From Stenotrophomonas maltophilia (GTDB lineage: Bacteria; Pseudomonadota; Gammaproteobacteria; Xanthomonadales; Xanthomonadaceae), in contig NZ_NEQV01000002.1 in NCBI RefSeq assembly GCF_002799245.1, forward strand, positions 310,001-374,000: a DNA stretch of 64,000 nt, in the 5' to 3' direction. This document shows positions 17,618-27,641 of the stretch, piece by piece. The position numbers and the translations under genes are program-made. How positions within the stretch are numbered: position 1 is the first letter of the stretch; every line of letters starts with the position of its first letter. Below the pieces are notes generated by a model. It was not told the DNA's origin. It searched no databases and saw nothing but the letters and a program-made list of their open reading frames with translations.

Positions 17618-19909
17618 ATGTCCAACGAAGATTTCAAACAGGCCGCCCTCGATTACCACCGGATGTCCCCGCCGGGAAAGATCAAGGTTTCCGCTACCAA
17701 GCCCATGCTGACCCAGCGCGACCTGTCGCTGGCGTATTCGCCGGGCGTGGCGTACGCCTGTGAAGCGATCAAGGCCGACCCGCAGCAGGCAAGCGAGCTG
17801 ACCGCCCGCGGCAACCTGGTGGCGGTGATCTCCAACGGCACCGCCGTGCTGGGCCTGGGCAACATCGGCGCACTGGCCGGCAAGCCGGTGATGGAAGGCA
17901 AGGGTGTGCTGTTCCAGAAGTTCGCCGGCATCGATGTGTTCGACATCGAAGTCGACGAGACCGATCCGGACAAGCTGGTCGACATCATCGCCTCGCTGGA
18001 GCCGACCTTCGGCGGCATCAACCTGGAAGACATCAAGGCGCCGGAGTGCTTCGTGGTCGAGCGCAAGCTGCGCGAGCGCATGAAGATCCCGGTATTCCAT
18101 GACGACCAGCACGGCACGGCGATCATCGTCGGCGCGGCGGTGCTCAATGCGATGGCGATCACCGGCAAGAAGATCGAGGAAGTGAAGCTGGCGACCACGG
18201 GCATGGGCGCGGCCGGCATTTCCTGCGTGAACATGCTGGTGCAGCTGGGCCTGAAGCCGGAGAACATCCTGGCCTTCGACCGCGAGGGCGTGATCCACAC
18301 CGGCCGTACCGACCTGGACCCGGAAAAGCAGCGCTATGCGCGCGACACCGACAAGCGCACCCTGGCCGAGATCGTCGACGGCGCGGATATCTTCCTGGGC
18401 CTTTCGGCGCCGGGCATCCTGACCGCCGACATGGTCAAGACCATGGCGCCGGATCCGGTGATCTTCGCGCTGGCCAACCCGACCCCGGAAATCATGCCGG
18501 AACTGGCGCGCGCCGCCCGTCCGGACGCGATCATCGGCACCGGCCGTTCGGACTACCCGAACCAGGTCAACAACGTGCTGTGCTTCCCGTACCTGTTCCG
18601 TGGTGCGCTGGACGTGGGCGCCACTGCGATCAACGAGGAAATGAAGATCGCCTGCGTGCGTGCCATCGCCGCACTGGCACGCCGTGCCGCCACCGACATG
18701 GGCTCGGCCTACGGCGGCGATACCCCGAGCTTCGGCCGTGAATACCTGATCCCGCGCCCGTTCGACCGCCGCCTGCTGGTGGAGCTGTCGGCCGCCGTGG
18801 CCCAGGCCGCGATGGACTCGGGCGTGGCCTCGCGCCCGATCGACGACATGGGCGCCTACCGCGACAAGCTGGCCCAGTTCGTCTACCGCACCAGCCTGAT
18901 GATGAAGCCGGTCTATGACCGCGCGCGCAGCGACAAGCAGCGCGTGGTGTACGCCGAGGGCGAAGAGGAAGTGGTGCTGCAGGCGGTGCAGAACGTGGTC
19001 GATGACGGCCTGGCGCACCCGATCCTGATCGGCCGCCCGGAAGTGATCGAGTCGCGCATCGAGCGCCTCGGCCTGCGCCTGAAGATCGGCGAGAACGTTG
19101 AAGTCACCAACATCAACGACGATCCGCGCTTCAACGAGTACTGGCAGTACTACCACGGCCTGACCGGCCGTCGTGGCGTGACCGTGGCTGCGGCGAAGAA
19201 CCTGATGCGTTCGCGCCCGACCCTGATCGCGGCGGTGATGGTGGCTCGTGGCGAAGCCGATGCGATGCTGACCGGCATCGTCGGCCGCTTCCACAAGAAG
19301 CTGGGCTACGTGCGCAGCGTGTTGCCGCTGGAGCCGAAGGTCACGTCGACCTCGGCGATGACCGGCGTGATCAACCAGCAGGGCGTGTTCTTCTTCGTGG
19401 ATACCCACGTGCAGGAAGACCCGACCGCCGAGCAGCTGTGCGAAGCGACCCTGCAGGCGGCCTACCGCATGAAGCTGTTCGGCATCGAGCCGAAGGTGGC
19501 GCTGCTGTCGCATTCCAACTTCGGCAGCCATGATTCGAAGGATGCGCTGAAGATGCGCCAGGTGCGCGAGCTGCTGCTCAAGCGCAACCCGCGTCTGAAC
19601 GTGGATGGCGAAATGCAGGGCGATACCGCATGGGATGAAGCGCTGCGCCAGAAGCTGCTGCCGGGCTCGACCCTGCAGGGCCGCGCCAACCTGTTCGTGC
19701 TGCCGAACCTGGAAGCGGCCAACATCGCCTACAACCTGGTGCGTGTGTTCACCGACGGCGTGGCGATCGGCCCGATCCTGATGGGCGTGAACAAGCCGGT
19801 GCACATCCTGACCACCAGCGCGACCTCGCGCCGGATCCTGAACATGACCGCGATTGCCGCGGTCGATGCGCAGATCCGCAAGCAGCTGGAAGCGGAAAAG
19901 AAGGCGTAA
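17618..19909 (+). CDS. maeB: NADP-dependent malic enzyme, MaeB type with phosphotransacetylase-like domain
   Basis: A 763-residue two-domain enzyme that decarboxylates malate to pyruvate with NADP reduction. The malic-enzyme half (about 1-430) shows [38 protein letters not shown] and the cofactor-binding [11 protein letters not shown]. The C-terminal half (about 440-763) is phosphotransacetylase-like ([28 protein letters not shown]), which in MaeB is catalytically silent and mediates acetyl-CoA inhibition. ATG 17618 gives the full N-terminus; there is no Shine-Dalgarno stronger than a short purine stretch. Placed after dctA, it lets cells growing on C4 acids make pyruvate and NADPH. A long hairpin near 20.05 kb ends the unit. 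Confidence 0.96.
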   Translation: MSNEDFKQAALDYHRMSPPGKIKVSATKPMLTQRDLSLAYSPGVAYACEAIKADPQQASELTARGNLVAVISNGTAVLGLGNIGALAGKPVMEGKGVLFQKFAGIDVFDIEVDETDPDKLVDIIASLEPTFGGINLEDIKAPECFVVERKLRERMKIPVFHDDQHGTAIIVGAAVLNAMAITGKKIEEVKLATTGMGAAGISCVNMLVQLGLKPENILAFDREGVIHTGRTDLDPEKQRYARDTDKRTLAEIVDGADIFLGLSAPGILTADMVKTMAPDPVIFALANPTPEIMPELARAARPDAIIGTGRSDYPNQVNNVLCFPYLFRGALDVGATAINEEMKIACVRAIAALARRAATDMGSAYGGDTPSFGREYLIPRPFDRRLLVELSAAVAQAAMDSGVASRPIDDMGAYRDKLAQFVYRTSLMMKPVYDRARSDKQRVVYAEGEEEVVLQAVQNVVDDGLAHPILIGRPEVIESRIERLGLRLKIGENVEVTNINDDPRFNEYWQYYHGLTGRRGVTVAAAKNLMRSRPTLIAAVMVARGEADAMLTGIVGRFHKKLGYVRSVLPLEPKVTSTSAMTGVINQQGVFFFVDTHVQEDPTAEQLCEATLQAAYRMKLFGIEPKVALLSHSNFGSHDSKDALKMRQVRELLLKRNPRLNVDGEMQGDTAWDEALRQKLLPGSTLQGRANLFVLPNLEAANIAYNLVRVFTDGVAIGPILMGVNKPVHILTTSATSRRILNMTAIAAVDAQIRKQLEAEKKA

Positions 19910-20031
19910 GCCTTCTTTCCCACTTCCGCTGCCCACGCATTCTTCCTCTACCCCCGCCTTCGGCGCGCCCCTTCAACAAGAAGGGGCTCCTGGTCGGAAG
20001 AATGATGGCGCTGGCGCGGTTGGAGGTCGGC

Positions 20032-20073
20032 GCAAATGAAAAGCACCGGGCATTGCCCGGTGTTTTCATTTGC
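20032..20073. terminator. Long bidirectional hairpin after maeB
   Basis: Arms GCAAATGAAAAGCACCGGGCA (given here only as the 20-base-paired stem 20032-20052 with 20054-20073, one bulged G) form a stem whose distal part is A/T-rich on both sides. It would terminate maeB and also any leftward read-through. The CCGGGCATTGCCCGG core resembles nearby REPs. Confidence 0.65.
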
Positions 20074-20359
20074 CGCAACGGCCGCCGAACCTGCCACACG
20101 CGCTACGCAACCCGGTCATTTCCCTGCAACGCCGTTGCGGCCCAATACGCCCACGCGGCCTGGCCGTGGGAAGGGTCCGGACCGGCCTTCCCACCCTGGG
20201 CCCGACCAACTTTTCATGGGCGAGGGTGTCATGCGCAATCGAGTGACGCGGCGATATTTCCAGCAGCTGTTCGCGCTGTACGCCGGTTTCGTGCAGTCGC
20301 GCTGAGGCGGCGATGCGGTAGCGCCGGGCAATGCCCGGCGAACGTGCAGTGCGTGGGTG
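20074..20359. repeat. Gene-free stretch with a single REP (20318-20340)
   Basis: No convincing gene lies here. GTAGCGCCGGGC-AAT-GCCCGGCG (20318-20340) is a GTAG-headed REP monomer. A further GGGAAGG...CCTTCCC stem lies near 20168-20192. A 24-codon ATG-started frame ending at 20305 has no supporting evidence. Confidence 0.6.
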
Positions 20360-21103
20360 TCAGTGCCGCTTGCCGCGGCGTGCAGGGGCCGGCGGCGGCG
20401 CGTCAGAACGCGGCTTGGCGTACTGCGTCCACAGTGCAGGCAATGCCTTGCCGGTGTGCTTCTGCCACAGCGCCGGCGCATAGCGGCCGTCGCGCAGGGC
20501 CTTGTCCAGTGCCAGCACCAGGCCCGGGTGTTCGCTGTCGGCCCACTTCAGGAACGCACCGGTCACCCGGTAGCCGCTGTCGAAGTTCTGCCCTTTCTCG
20601 ACCTTGCCCGGCAGCACCCAGCCCGCGGCGGCATTGTCCATGCCGTAGCGGTCGCGCGCGTAGTCGGCGATGCCTTCCACCAGCCAGCCCGGTACCCGCG
20701 CGTCGCCATAGCCCGGATAGCCCTGCACGATGTGCATGGCCTCATGGGTGACCAGGTCGATGTCGTTCGGGTGCTGCGCCAGCCAGCCCGGGTTGATGGT
20801 GATCGTTGCCGCCTGGTCCTTGTCACCGACGAAGGCGATCCCGGTGTAGGCCGGATCGATCACGATGCGCACCATCGCCGGCGCGGCCGGGTGGAAGTCC
20901 GCACGTTCGCGCAGGTAGGCGAAGTAGAACGTATCGATCACCCGCTTGCGCTGCGCCGCCGTCAGGGCGCCACGGGCGTCCTGGTAGTTCAGCGTCACGC
21001 CATCGCGGGTGAGCTGCGCATCAAAGGCCTGGGTCTGGCCGAAGCTGGAGAAGGACAGGGCAACAAGGGCCAGAGGCAACAGACGGTAGCGCATAGGGCT
21101 CAT
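20360..21103 (-). CDS. Secreted basic-secretory-protein family zinc peptidase-like protein
   Basis: A 247-residue exported protein with a signal peptide ending near FGQTQA. The core carries HEAMHIVQGYPGYG, an HExxH zinc motif, followed by a VEGIADYARDRYG stretch in which the downstream Glu/Asp would complete the site. This is the layout of the plant basic secretory protein family (PF04450), predicted metallopeptidases. The C-terminal tail is basic (ARRGKRH). The ATG at 21103 overlaps the stop of the GH92 gene as ATGA, so the two are translated together; a second ATG lies three codons in. Co-expression with a mannosidase suggests joint attack on glycoproteins, which is inference. Confidence 0.82.
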   Translation of the reverse strand: MSPMRYRLLPLALVALSFSSFGQTQAFDAQLTRDGVTLNYQDARGALTAAQRKRVIDTFYFAYLRERADFHPAAPAMVRIVIDPAYTGIAFVGDKDQAATITINPGWLAQHPNDIDLVTHEAMHIVQGYPGYGDARVPGWLVEGIADYARDRYGMDNAAAGWVLPGKVEKGQNFDSGYRVTGAFLKWADSEHPGLVLALDKALRDGRYAPALWQKHTGKALPALWTQYAKPRSDAPPPAPARRGKRH

Positions 21104-24100
21104 TGTACGGCGCTGGGTGCCAACAGTTCGATCTCCGCCAGCGGCAGCCGGCCTGGTGCGGCCAGGCGCAGCCGGTACTCGCCGTAGTGGCCGGGCTTGG
21201 CGATGCGGAACGGGCGGGTCTGGCGGGCAGACTCGAAGGCTTCGCCGCTGCGCTGGTCGAGCACGGTCCAGCGGCCGTTGCCGTTGCGCGCCTCCAGCGT
21301 CCATTCCCCGCCCTGGATGCGGCCGTCACCGCTGGTGAGCGTGTACATCGTCGGCGCACCCTCGCTCAGGCCGGTCAACGCGATGGTTGCGCCGCCGCCC
21401 AGGCCCACGGTGGTGGACGCATCGTCATCGACCAGTGCCGGCAGGGCACGGCCATCGGCCAGTGTTGCCTTCGCGCTGCTGCCGAGCAGGTCGTGCAGTA
21501 GCTGTGGCCGCTGGCCACGCGCGGTCAACGAGCGCGGCACGTCATCCACGCCGCTGCCCCAGCGCGATGGCTGCGGGCCCATCACGAAGTCCAGCGTCGC
21601 ACCCTTGGCGATCAGCTCGTGCGGTACCCAGGTCTTCGTCCAGGGCTTGCCGTTGATCTTCAGCGACTGCACGTAGACGTTCTCACGCGAGTTGTTGGCC
21701 GCGTTCACGGTCAGCACCGCGCCGCCCTGCAGTTCCACCCGGGCGTGGCGGAACGCCGGCGAACCGATCACGTACTCCGGCGCGCCCATGCGCAACGGGT
21801 ACAGGCCCAGCGAGGCCAGCACGTACCACGCCGAGGTTTCGCCGTTGTCCTCGTCGCCCGGGTAGCCCTGGCCGATCTCGCTGCCGACATACAGCCGCGA
21901 CAGGATCTCGCGCACGTGCTGCTGGGTCTTCCACGGCTGCCCGGCGTACAGGTACATCCACGGGATGTGGTGCGCCGGCTGGTTGCTGTGCGCGTACATG
22001 CCCATGCGCACGTCGCGCGCCTCGGTCATCTCGTGGATGGTGCCGCCGTAGGAGCCGGCCAGCGCCGGGTCCGCGGTTTCCGGCGTGGCAAAGAAGGTAT
22101 CCAGCTTCGCCGCCAGCCTGTCGCGGCCACCGTACAGCGCTGCCAGGCCTTCGCCATCGTGGGCGGCGGTGAAGGCGAAGGTCCAGCCATTGGACTCGGT
22201 GTAGTCGTGGCCCCACAGGCGCGGGTCGTAGTCCCTGGCGTCCACGCGCCAGCGGCCATCGGCATTGCGGCCCTGGAAGAAGCCAGCGGCCGGGTCGAAC
22301 ATCGTTGCGTAACTGGCGGCGCGGTAGCGGAAGTAGTCGGCCTCGGTGCTGTAGCGCTCGCGTGCAGCCGGCGTTGCTGCTTGCCTGGCCAGGGCATCGG
22401 CCATGTTGGCGATGCCGAAGTCGTTGAGTGCGCCTTCCATCGTCCACGACATGCCTTCGTGCACGTCCGCACTTGCGTAGCCGCGGAAGGTCGAACGGTC
22501 CATGCCTTTGCGGCCGACATGGCGGTCGGGCGGTACCACGGTCGCGTTCTTCAGTGCGGCGGCGTAGGCCTCGGCGGGATCAAAGCCGCCGATGCCCTTC
22601 AGCCACGCATCGGCGAAGGCCACGTCCGAGCTGGTACCGACCATCAGGTCGGCGTAGCCCGGCGACGACCAGCGCGCGATCCAGCCGCCGGCGCGGTACT
22701 GCTCGATGAAGCCCTGCACCATCTGCCCGGCATCGTCGGGCGTGAACAGTGCATAGGCTGGCCAGGTCGTGCGGAAGGTGTCCCAGAAGCCGTTGTTGAC
22801 GAAAACCCTGCCATCGCGCACGCCGGTGAAGCTGCGGTTGGCGCTGCCCTCGGTGTTGTCGTCGCTGGCACTGGCCTGGTTGGCGTAGCGCCAGTCGGGC
22901 GCGGCCGCGCTGCCGGCATTCTCGTGGCCGGAATTGGGATACAGGTACAGCCGGTACAGGCTGGAGTACAGCGTGGTCTTCTGGTCGTCGCTGGCATCGC
23001 CGATGTCGAAGCGGGCCAGGCGCGCGTCCCACGCATCCTGCGCGCGGCCGGCCACGCTCTCCAGCGTATCGGTCGCAGCGATTTCCAGCGCCAGGTTGTG
23101 CCGCGCCTGCTCCACCGAGATCAGCGAGGTGGCGATGCGCATCGTCACCCGCCGGTCGCTGCCGGCATCGAACTTGATGTAGCCGGTCGGGCGACCGGTG
23201 TCGAGGTGGCCGCTGCTGCGCCATGGCCTGTCGAAGCTGGCCACCACGTACATGCGGCTGGCGCCGTTGGACAGGCCGCTGCGCGTATCGGTGTAGCCGG
23301 ACAGCGTCTGCGTGGCTGCGTCCAGCGTCAGGCCACCACGCGCATCGACATTGTCGAACAGCAGGTTGGCGTCAGCACCTTCGGGGAAGTCGAAGCGGAA
23401 CAGCGCGGCATGGTCGGTCGGCGCGATGGCGGCGGCGATGCCATTGTCGAAGCGGACGTCGTAGCGGTAGGGGCGCGCGCTTTCATGGCTGCGGTCGAAC
23501 GACAGTGCGCGCTTGCGGCGGTCGGCGTCCGGCACGCCACGGCTGGACGAGGGCATCACCTGGAAGGTCTGGCGGTCGCCCATCCACGGGCTGGGCTGAT
23601 GGCTCAGCGCCAGCGCCTGCAGCTGTGGACGGTTCTGCGCATCGTTCTGCTCGTTCCAGCGGTACAGCCAGTTCAGTGCGCCGGCATCGGTCACCGGGGT
23701 CCAGAAGTTGAACCCGTGCGGCACCGCCGTGGCCGGGAAATTGTTGCCGCGCGAGAAGGTGCCGTTGGCCTGGGTGCCACGGGTGGTCAGCACCCAGTCG
23801 GAGACGCGCTGTGGCTGCTGCCTCGGCACCGTGTCCAGGCGCACGTCATCGATCCAGCCGGAGACGGGTGCACCCTCGGCGCTGGCCACTTCCAGTTCGA
23901 TCGCCACCACGCGGCGGCCCTTCAGTGCCGGCACGTCGCCCAGCCGCACCGCCTTGCGTGCCCACTGCTGCGGGTACAGCGTCTTCGACTCGCCCTGCGC
24001 GTGGGCGCCGATCGCTACGCCGTGCTGGTCACGCGCAGCCCCGGCCGAAACGCGGCTGCCGTCGTCCAGCCGCAGGTCCAGCGAGACGTAGGTGGAGGCC

Positions 24101-24444
24101 ACCGTGTCCTTGCCGACGATTTCCGGCAGCACCAGCCACGACAGCGTCGTGTCGGCTTCGATGGCCAGGTCGGTCCTGAACAGTTCGCGCCGTGCGTTGC
24201 CGCCTCCGCTGCTGTAGCGCAGTGCATGCAGGCCGCTGTAGCCGGCGTTGCGCTTGGCGGTATAGGGCGCGGCGGGTCCATTGCCGATCGCGACCTGCAG
24301 CGCACCTGCGGCCTGCGCCGGGGCAGGTTCGCCCGGTTCGAACGAGGTCTGCAGCCCCTGCGCCAGCACCGGCATCGCAGTGGTCGCACAGGCCAGGGCC
24401 AGGGCGAGCGGAAGCAGGGCGCGGCGCGGATCGGACAGGGTCAT
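21100..24444 (-). CDS. Exported GH92 family alpha-mannosidase
   Basis: A 1114-residue exported glycoside hydrolase. Signal peptide (LPLALALACATTAMPVLA), then an N-terminal beta-sandwich (about 30-220), the GH92 lectin-like domain (about 225-480) and the (alpha/alpha)6 catalytic domain with VNNGFWDTFRTTWPAY, the GTSSDVAFADAW loop, EGMSWTMEGALND, PGDEDNGETSAWYVL and QPAHHIPWMY; the last segments bear the catalytic acid/base and calcium ligands of the family. A C-terminal extension (about 990-1114) looks like a beta-rich discoidin-type module. GH92 enzymes are calcium-dependent exo-alpha-mannosidases acting on N-glycans or mannans. It is coupled to the downstream peptidase gene. Confidence 0.92.
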   Translation of the reverse strand: MTLSDPRRALLPLALALACATTAMPVLAQGLQTSFEPGEPAPAQAAGALQVAIGNGPAAPYTAKRNAGYSGLHALRYSSGGGNARRELFRTDLAIEADTTLSWLVLPEIVGKDTVASTYVSLDLRLDDGSRVSAGAARDQHGVAIGAHAQGESKTLYPQQWARKAVRLGDVPALKGRRVVAIELEVASAEGAPVSGWIDDVRLDTVPRQQPQRVSDWVLTTRGTQANGTFSRGNNFPATAVPHGFNFWTPVTDAGALNWLYRWNEQNDAQNRPQLQALALSHQPSPWMGDRQTFQVMPSSSRGVPDADRRKRALSFDRSHESARPYRYDVRFDNGIAAAIAPTDHAALFRFDFPEGADANLLFDNVDARGGLTLDAATQTLSGYTDTRSGLSNGASRMYVVASFDRPWRSSGHLDTGRPTGYIKFDAGSDRRVTMRIATSLISVEQARHNLALEIAATDTLESVAGRAQDAWDARLARFDIGDASDDQKTTLYSSLYRLYLYPNSGHENAGSAAAPDWRYANQASASDDNTEGSANRSFTGVRDGRVFVNNGFWDTFRTTWPAYALFTPDDAGQMVQGFIEQYRAGGWIARWSSPGYADLMVGTSSDVAFADAWLKGIGGFDPAEAYAAALKNATVVPPDRHVGRKGMDRSTFRGYASADVHEGMSWTMEGALNDFGIANMADALARQAATPAARERYSTEADYFRYRAASYATMFDPAAGFFQGRNADGRWRVDARDYDPRLWGHDYTESNGWTFAFTAAHDGEGLAALYGGRDRLAAKLDTFFATPETADPALAGSYGGTIHEMTEARDVRMGMYAHSNQPAHHIPWMYLYAGQPWKTQQHVREILSRLYVGSEIGQGYPGDEDNGETSAWYVLASLGLYPLRMGAPEYVIGSPAFRHARVELQGGAVLTVNAANNSRENVYVQSLKINGKPWTKTWVPHELIAKGATLDFVMGPQPSRWGSGVDDVPRSLTARGQRPQLLHDLLGSSAKATLADGRALPALVDDDASTTVGLGGGATIALTGLSEGAPTMYTLTSGDGRIQGGEWTLEARNGNGRWTVLDQRSGEAFESARQTRPFRIAKPGHYGEYRLRLAAPGRLPLAEIELLAPSAVQ

Positions 24445-24863
24445 GCAAGGGTCTCCCGGAAGGGCTGGCGGCGGGCAGAACCCGCATCGGCGGACACCAC
24501 GGACAGCATCGCTCCGCCCGCCGGGATGGCAGTGGAAGAGGCGATGCCGGTCCGGTGGGGGCGGGCCATGCGATCGGGTCGGATTGGGTGGGGCGGGGTG
24601 CGACTGGCCCGATCCTGCAACAGCCGCCGCGCGCTGACAAGTGCCATTTAGTTCGATCCAAATGCGGGAAATATCGCTGGAGTCGATTCCGGCGAGCGAA
24701 CCTGCCGGAACGACCGCCCAATCCCCGTGGGTGCCACCGCCCGGCGTCCGGCGCGGAGGTGCGCGGCAGTGGCGGGAGTGCGCAAAGGCCCGTTGCGGCG
24801 CAATGTCGGTGCGGCCCAGATGCTAGAATCACAGGCCTCGCAACCCGTTCACCGACATCCGCC
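24445..24863. promoter_or_regulatory. Divergent gap GH92 / zinc-finger gene
   Basis: 419 bp without a gene. TAGAAT at 24824-24829 is a good -10 for the zinc-finger gene about 40 nt downstream. The left part is GC-rich with no recognised repeat. An AT-richer patch around 24640-24670 is the likeliest place for GH92 control. Confidence 0.4.
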
Positions 24864-25061
24864 ATGAGCCATACCGCCACCGCGCCCGCCAACGCCGAGA
24901 AGCGCTACACCGTGCACCGCAGCGATCTGCCGTTGAGCTGCCCGACCCCGGAAATGGCGCTGTGGAACTCGCATCCGCGCGTGTACCTGCCGATCGAAGA
25001 CGAACCCAACGGCGAAGCGCAGTGCCCGTACTGCGGTTCCGTGTTCGTGCTGGCCGACTAA
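24864..25061 (+). CDS. Small zf-CHCC zinc-finger domain protein
   Basis: A 65-residue protein matching the bacterial zf-CHCC family (PF10276), related to the NDUFS6 subunit of complex I. The expected ligands are seen: a Cys in LSCPTPEM, a His in WNSHPRVYL and the CPYCG pair near the C-terminus. This small protein is commonly found next to glycosyltransferase or aminotransferase genes in gamma-proteobacteria. It ends 15 bp before the GT4 gene and probably shares its transcript. Its molecular role in bacteria is unclear; metal binding is the only safe statement. Confidence 0.88.
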   Translation: MSHTATAPANAEKRYTVHRSDLPLSCPTPEMALWNSHPRVYLPIEDEPNGEAQCPYCGSVFVLAD

Positions 25062-25076
25062 GCGGCGGCCCCTTCG

Positions 25077-26192
25077 ATGCGCCGATTGACCGTGGTGCAG
25101 TTGCTGCCGGCGCTGCACTCCGGCGGCGTCGAGCGCTCGACCCTTGAAATTGCTGCGGCCCTGGTTGCCGCAGGCCATCGCGCGCTGGTGGTATCGGCCG
25201 GTGGACGCCTGGTGCAGCCGCTGCTGGACAGCGGTGCCGAGCACCTCACCCTGGACATCGGCCGCAAGTCGCTGCTGACCCTGCGCCACCTGCCGACCCT
25301 GCGCCGGCTGTTTGCCGAGGTTGGCGCGGATATCGTGCACGCCCGTTCGCGGCTGCCGGCCTGGCTGGGCCTGTACGCGATCCGTGCCATGCCCGCCGCG
25401 CAGCGCCCGCATTGGGTGACCACCGTGCACGGGTTGAATTCGCCCAGCCGCTACAGCGCGGTGATGACCAGTGGCGAGCGCGTGATCTGCGTGTCCAATA
25501 CCGTGCGTGCCTACGTGCAACGCCACTACCCGACGGTGCCGGAAGAAAAACTGCAGGTCATTCCCCGGGGTGTCGATGTCGACCAGTTCCCACGCGTAGC
25601 GCGTGCCGACCGTCGCCCGCGGCTGGCGCTGGCGGCCGACTACCCCTGGCTGGCCAAGGTTGAAGGCCCGCTGCTGCTGCTGCCCGGGCGCGGCACCCGG
25701 CTGAAGGGCCACGCTCACGCGTTGCGCCTGCTGGCCGATGTGCGTGCCGCCGGCGTGCCTGCCCAGCTGTGGATGCTGGGCACCGACGAGCCCGGGCGCG
25801 AGGCCTACGTGGCCGAGCTGCGCGGTCAGGCAGCGGCGCTGGGCGTGGCCGAGGCCGTACAGATCAGCACGCCTACCGCACGCATCGCCCAGGCCTACGC
25901 CGCCAGCGATCTGGTGCTGCAGCTGTCGGACAAGCCGGAAGCCTTTGGCCGTACCGTGGTCGAGGCGCTGTCGGTCGGCCGCCCGGTGCTGGGCTGGGAC
26001 CACGGCGGCGTCGGCGAACTGCTGCAGCAGCTGCAGCCCAGCGGTGCGGTGCCGCTCGGCGATGCGCGCGCACTGGGTGAACGTGCGCTGGCCCTGCTGG
26101 CGCAGCCGCCGTCCTTGCCGACCCGCATCCCGTTTACCCTGCAGGCCATGCAGCGCGATACCCTCCGCCTCTATGCCGATCTCGCCGGCTGA
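25077..26192 (+). CDS. GT4-family glycosyltransferase (lipopolysaccharide core)
   Basis: A 371-residue GT-B glycosyltransferase. The N-terminal half has the acceptor-side HSGGVERSTLEIA loop; the C-terminal half has a LLPGRGTRLKGH donor-site loop and the E-x7-E motif EAFGRTVVE (about 298-306). GT4 enzymes transfer sugars from nucleotide donors with retention. It overlaps the O-antigen ligase gene by 20 bp and sits in a region with lpxL and waaA, so a role in extending LPS core or a related surface glycan is likely. The donor and acceptor cannot be predicted from sequence. Confidence 0.88.
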   Translation: MRRLTVVQLLPALHSGGVERSTLEIAAALVAAGHRALVVSAGGRLVQPLLDSGAEHLTLDIGRKSLLTLRHLPTLRRLFAEVGADIVHARSRLPAWLGLYAIRAMPAAQRPHWVTTVHGLNSPSRYSAVMTSGERVICVSNTVRAYVQRHYPTVPEEKLQVIPRGVDVDQFPRVARADRRPRLALAADYPWLAKVEGPLLLLPGRGTRLKGHAHALRLLADVRAAGVPAQLWMLGTDEPGREAYVAELRGQAAALGVAEAVQISTPTARIAQAYAASDLVLQLSDKPEAFGRTVVEALSVGRPVLGWDHGGVGELLQQLQPSGAVPLGDARALGERALALLAQPPSLPTRIPFTLQAMQRDTLRLYADLAG

Positions 26193-27504
26193 CCCCGCTG
26201 TCATCGTGCGCGACGACCGCGCCGGGCGCTGGGCGCCCTGGTGGGTGCTGGCGTACGTGGCGATGTGGCCGTTGCCGGGCATCGCCGAAACCGTGCTCGG
26301 ACTGGGCGCGCTCTATGCTGCCGCGCGCATGGTCATGCGCCGGCTGCAGCGCCGCCCGCACCTGTTGAGCACGGCGGCGTGGGCACTGACCTCGATCCTG
26401 TTCCTCGGCTATTGGCTGCCGCAGGCGTTCTCGGCCATCGATGCGATCGATCCTTCGGCCTCGTGGACCAAGGCCGCTGCCGGACTGCGCTACCTGCCCT
26501 TCATGTGGCTGGTGGCGATCGCGGTGGCCACACCGGAGCGGCGGCGGCTGACCTTCGGCGGCCTGGCACTGATCACCGCCGCGTGGACGCTGGACGCGCT
26601 GGTGCAGGCGCTGGCGGGCACCAGCCCATGGTTCTGGTCGCTGGAGCACCTGAAGCTGGCCGTGAGTGGCCACGCGCTGTGCCCGGCCGACGAAGCCGCA
26701 CTGGCCGATCGCCTCAGTGGCGCGCTCGGCCCCTGCAATCTGAAATTCGGCCAGGTGCTGGCCAGCCTGTCACCGTTCCTGCTGCTGCCGATGGCGCGGC
26801 GTTTCGGCAGTGCAGGTTGGTTGCTGGCCGCCGCCGCACTGGGATGCGTGCTGCTGCTGGCGGGTTCGCGCGCCTCGTGGATCACCTTCGTGCTGGTGCT
26901 GGCCTACAGCGGCGTGCGCCAGTTCGGCTGGAAGCGGCTGCTCCTGCTGGCCCTGGTGGCAGCGCTGGGGTCGGCCGCACTGACCGCGGGGGTGCCGCAG
27001 CTGCGCGAGCGTGTTGCGCGCACGGCACAGGCATGGAACGAAGACGGGCAGGGCGTTGACGAGGCGCTTTCGGGACGCGCGCGCATCTGGAAGGCGGCCG
27101 TGTGCATGATCGAGGAACATCCGGTCAACGGTGTCGGTGCGCGGGGCTTCCGCGATGCGTATCCGGCCTGCGTGGCCGACGAGGGCCCCGCAGTGTGGGG
27201 CAATCAACCGGCATTGCACGCCCACCAGATCGTGCTGGAAATCCTTGCCGAGACCGGCGTGCTGGGCCTGCTGCTGTGGTTGGCGGCCGTGGCGCAGGCC
27301 TGGCGGGCCTGGCGCTATGCGCCGCCGGCCGCGCGTGATCGCGCCCGCCCGGCGATGCTGGCGCTGGCGGTGACCGTGTTTCCGCTCAATACGCACCTGG
27401 CGTTCTATTCCGCGTTCTGGGGTGGCCTGACCGTGCTGCTGGCAGCCCTGTTCGCCGGCAGCCTGCTGGCCCGCGACGCAGATGATTCCCCGCCGGTGAA
27501 GTGA
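26173..27504 (+). CDS. waaL: O-antigen ligase (WaaL/Wzy_C family)
   Basis: A 443-residue polytopic inner-membrane protein with about 11 hydrophobic segments and a large periplasmic loop (about 290-365) carrying the Wzy_C signature NGVGARGFRDAYP and a conserved His in LHAHQIVLEILAETG. WaaL joins undecaprenyl-linked O-antigen to lipid A-core in the periplasm. ATG 26173 lies inside the end of the GT4 gene, indicating coupling. Ligases and Wzy polymerases share this domain; the LPS-core context favours ligase. The gene is followed by the REP-flanked transposase. Confidence 0.8.
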   Translation: MPISPADPAVIVRDDRAGRWAPWWVLAYVAMWPLPGIAETVLGLGALYAAARMVMRRLQRRPHLLSTAAWALTSILFLGYWLPQAFSAIDAIDPSASWTKAAAGLRYLPFMWLVAIAVATPERRRLTFGGLALITAAWTLDALVQALAGTSPWFWSLEHLKLAVSGHALCPADEAALADRLSGALGPCNLKFGQVLASLSPFLLLPMARRFGSAGWLLAAAALGCVLLLAGSRASWITFVLVLAYSGVRQFGWKRLLLLALVAALGSAALTAGVPQLRERVARTAQAWNEDGQGVDEALSGRARIWKAAVCMIEEHPVNGVGARGFRDAYPACVADEGPAVWGNQPALHAHQIVLEILAETGVLGLLLWLAAVAQAWRAWRYAPPAARDRARPAMLALAVTVFPLNTHLAFYSAFWGGLTVLLAALFAGSLLARDADDSPPVK

Positions 27505-27547
27505 CCGCGCATCTGCGCCTGGTAGGTATCAACCCTGGAGCCGATCA

Positions 27548-27570
27548 GTAGATCCACGCCATGCGTGGAT
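27548..27570 (+). repeat. SMAG REP, left of the transposase
   Basis: GTAGATCCACGC-CAT-GCGTGGAT: a GTAG-headed hairpin 72 bp before the transposase start. Its inverted partner is at 28115-28137, so the two bracket the gene. Confidence 0.88.
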
Positions 27571-27641
27571 GGGGCTTTCCCGACCTGAACACGGCGACAT
27601 CTCCAATATCGGTGCCCCAGCAGTTCGCGCACGCTGGAGGC

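Noticed and set aside
20231..20305. 24-codon frame MRNRVTRRYFQQLFALYAGF... after maeB
   Set aside because: No homology, no good ribosome-binding site and REP-rich surroundings. It cannot be told from chance without expression data.
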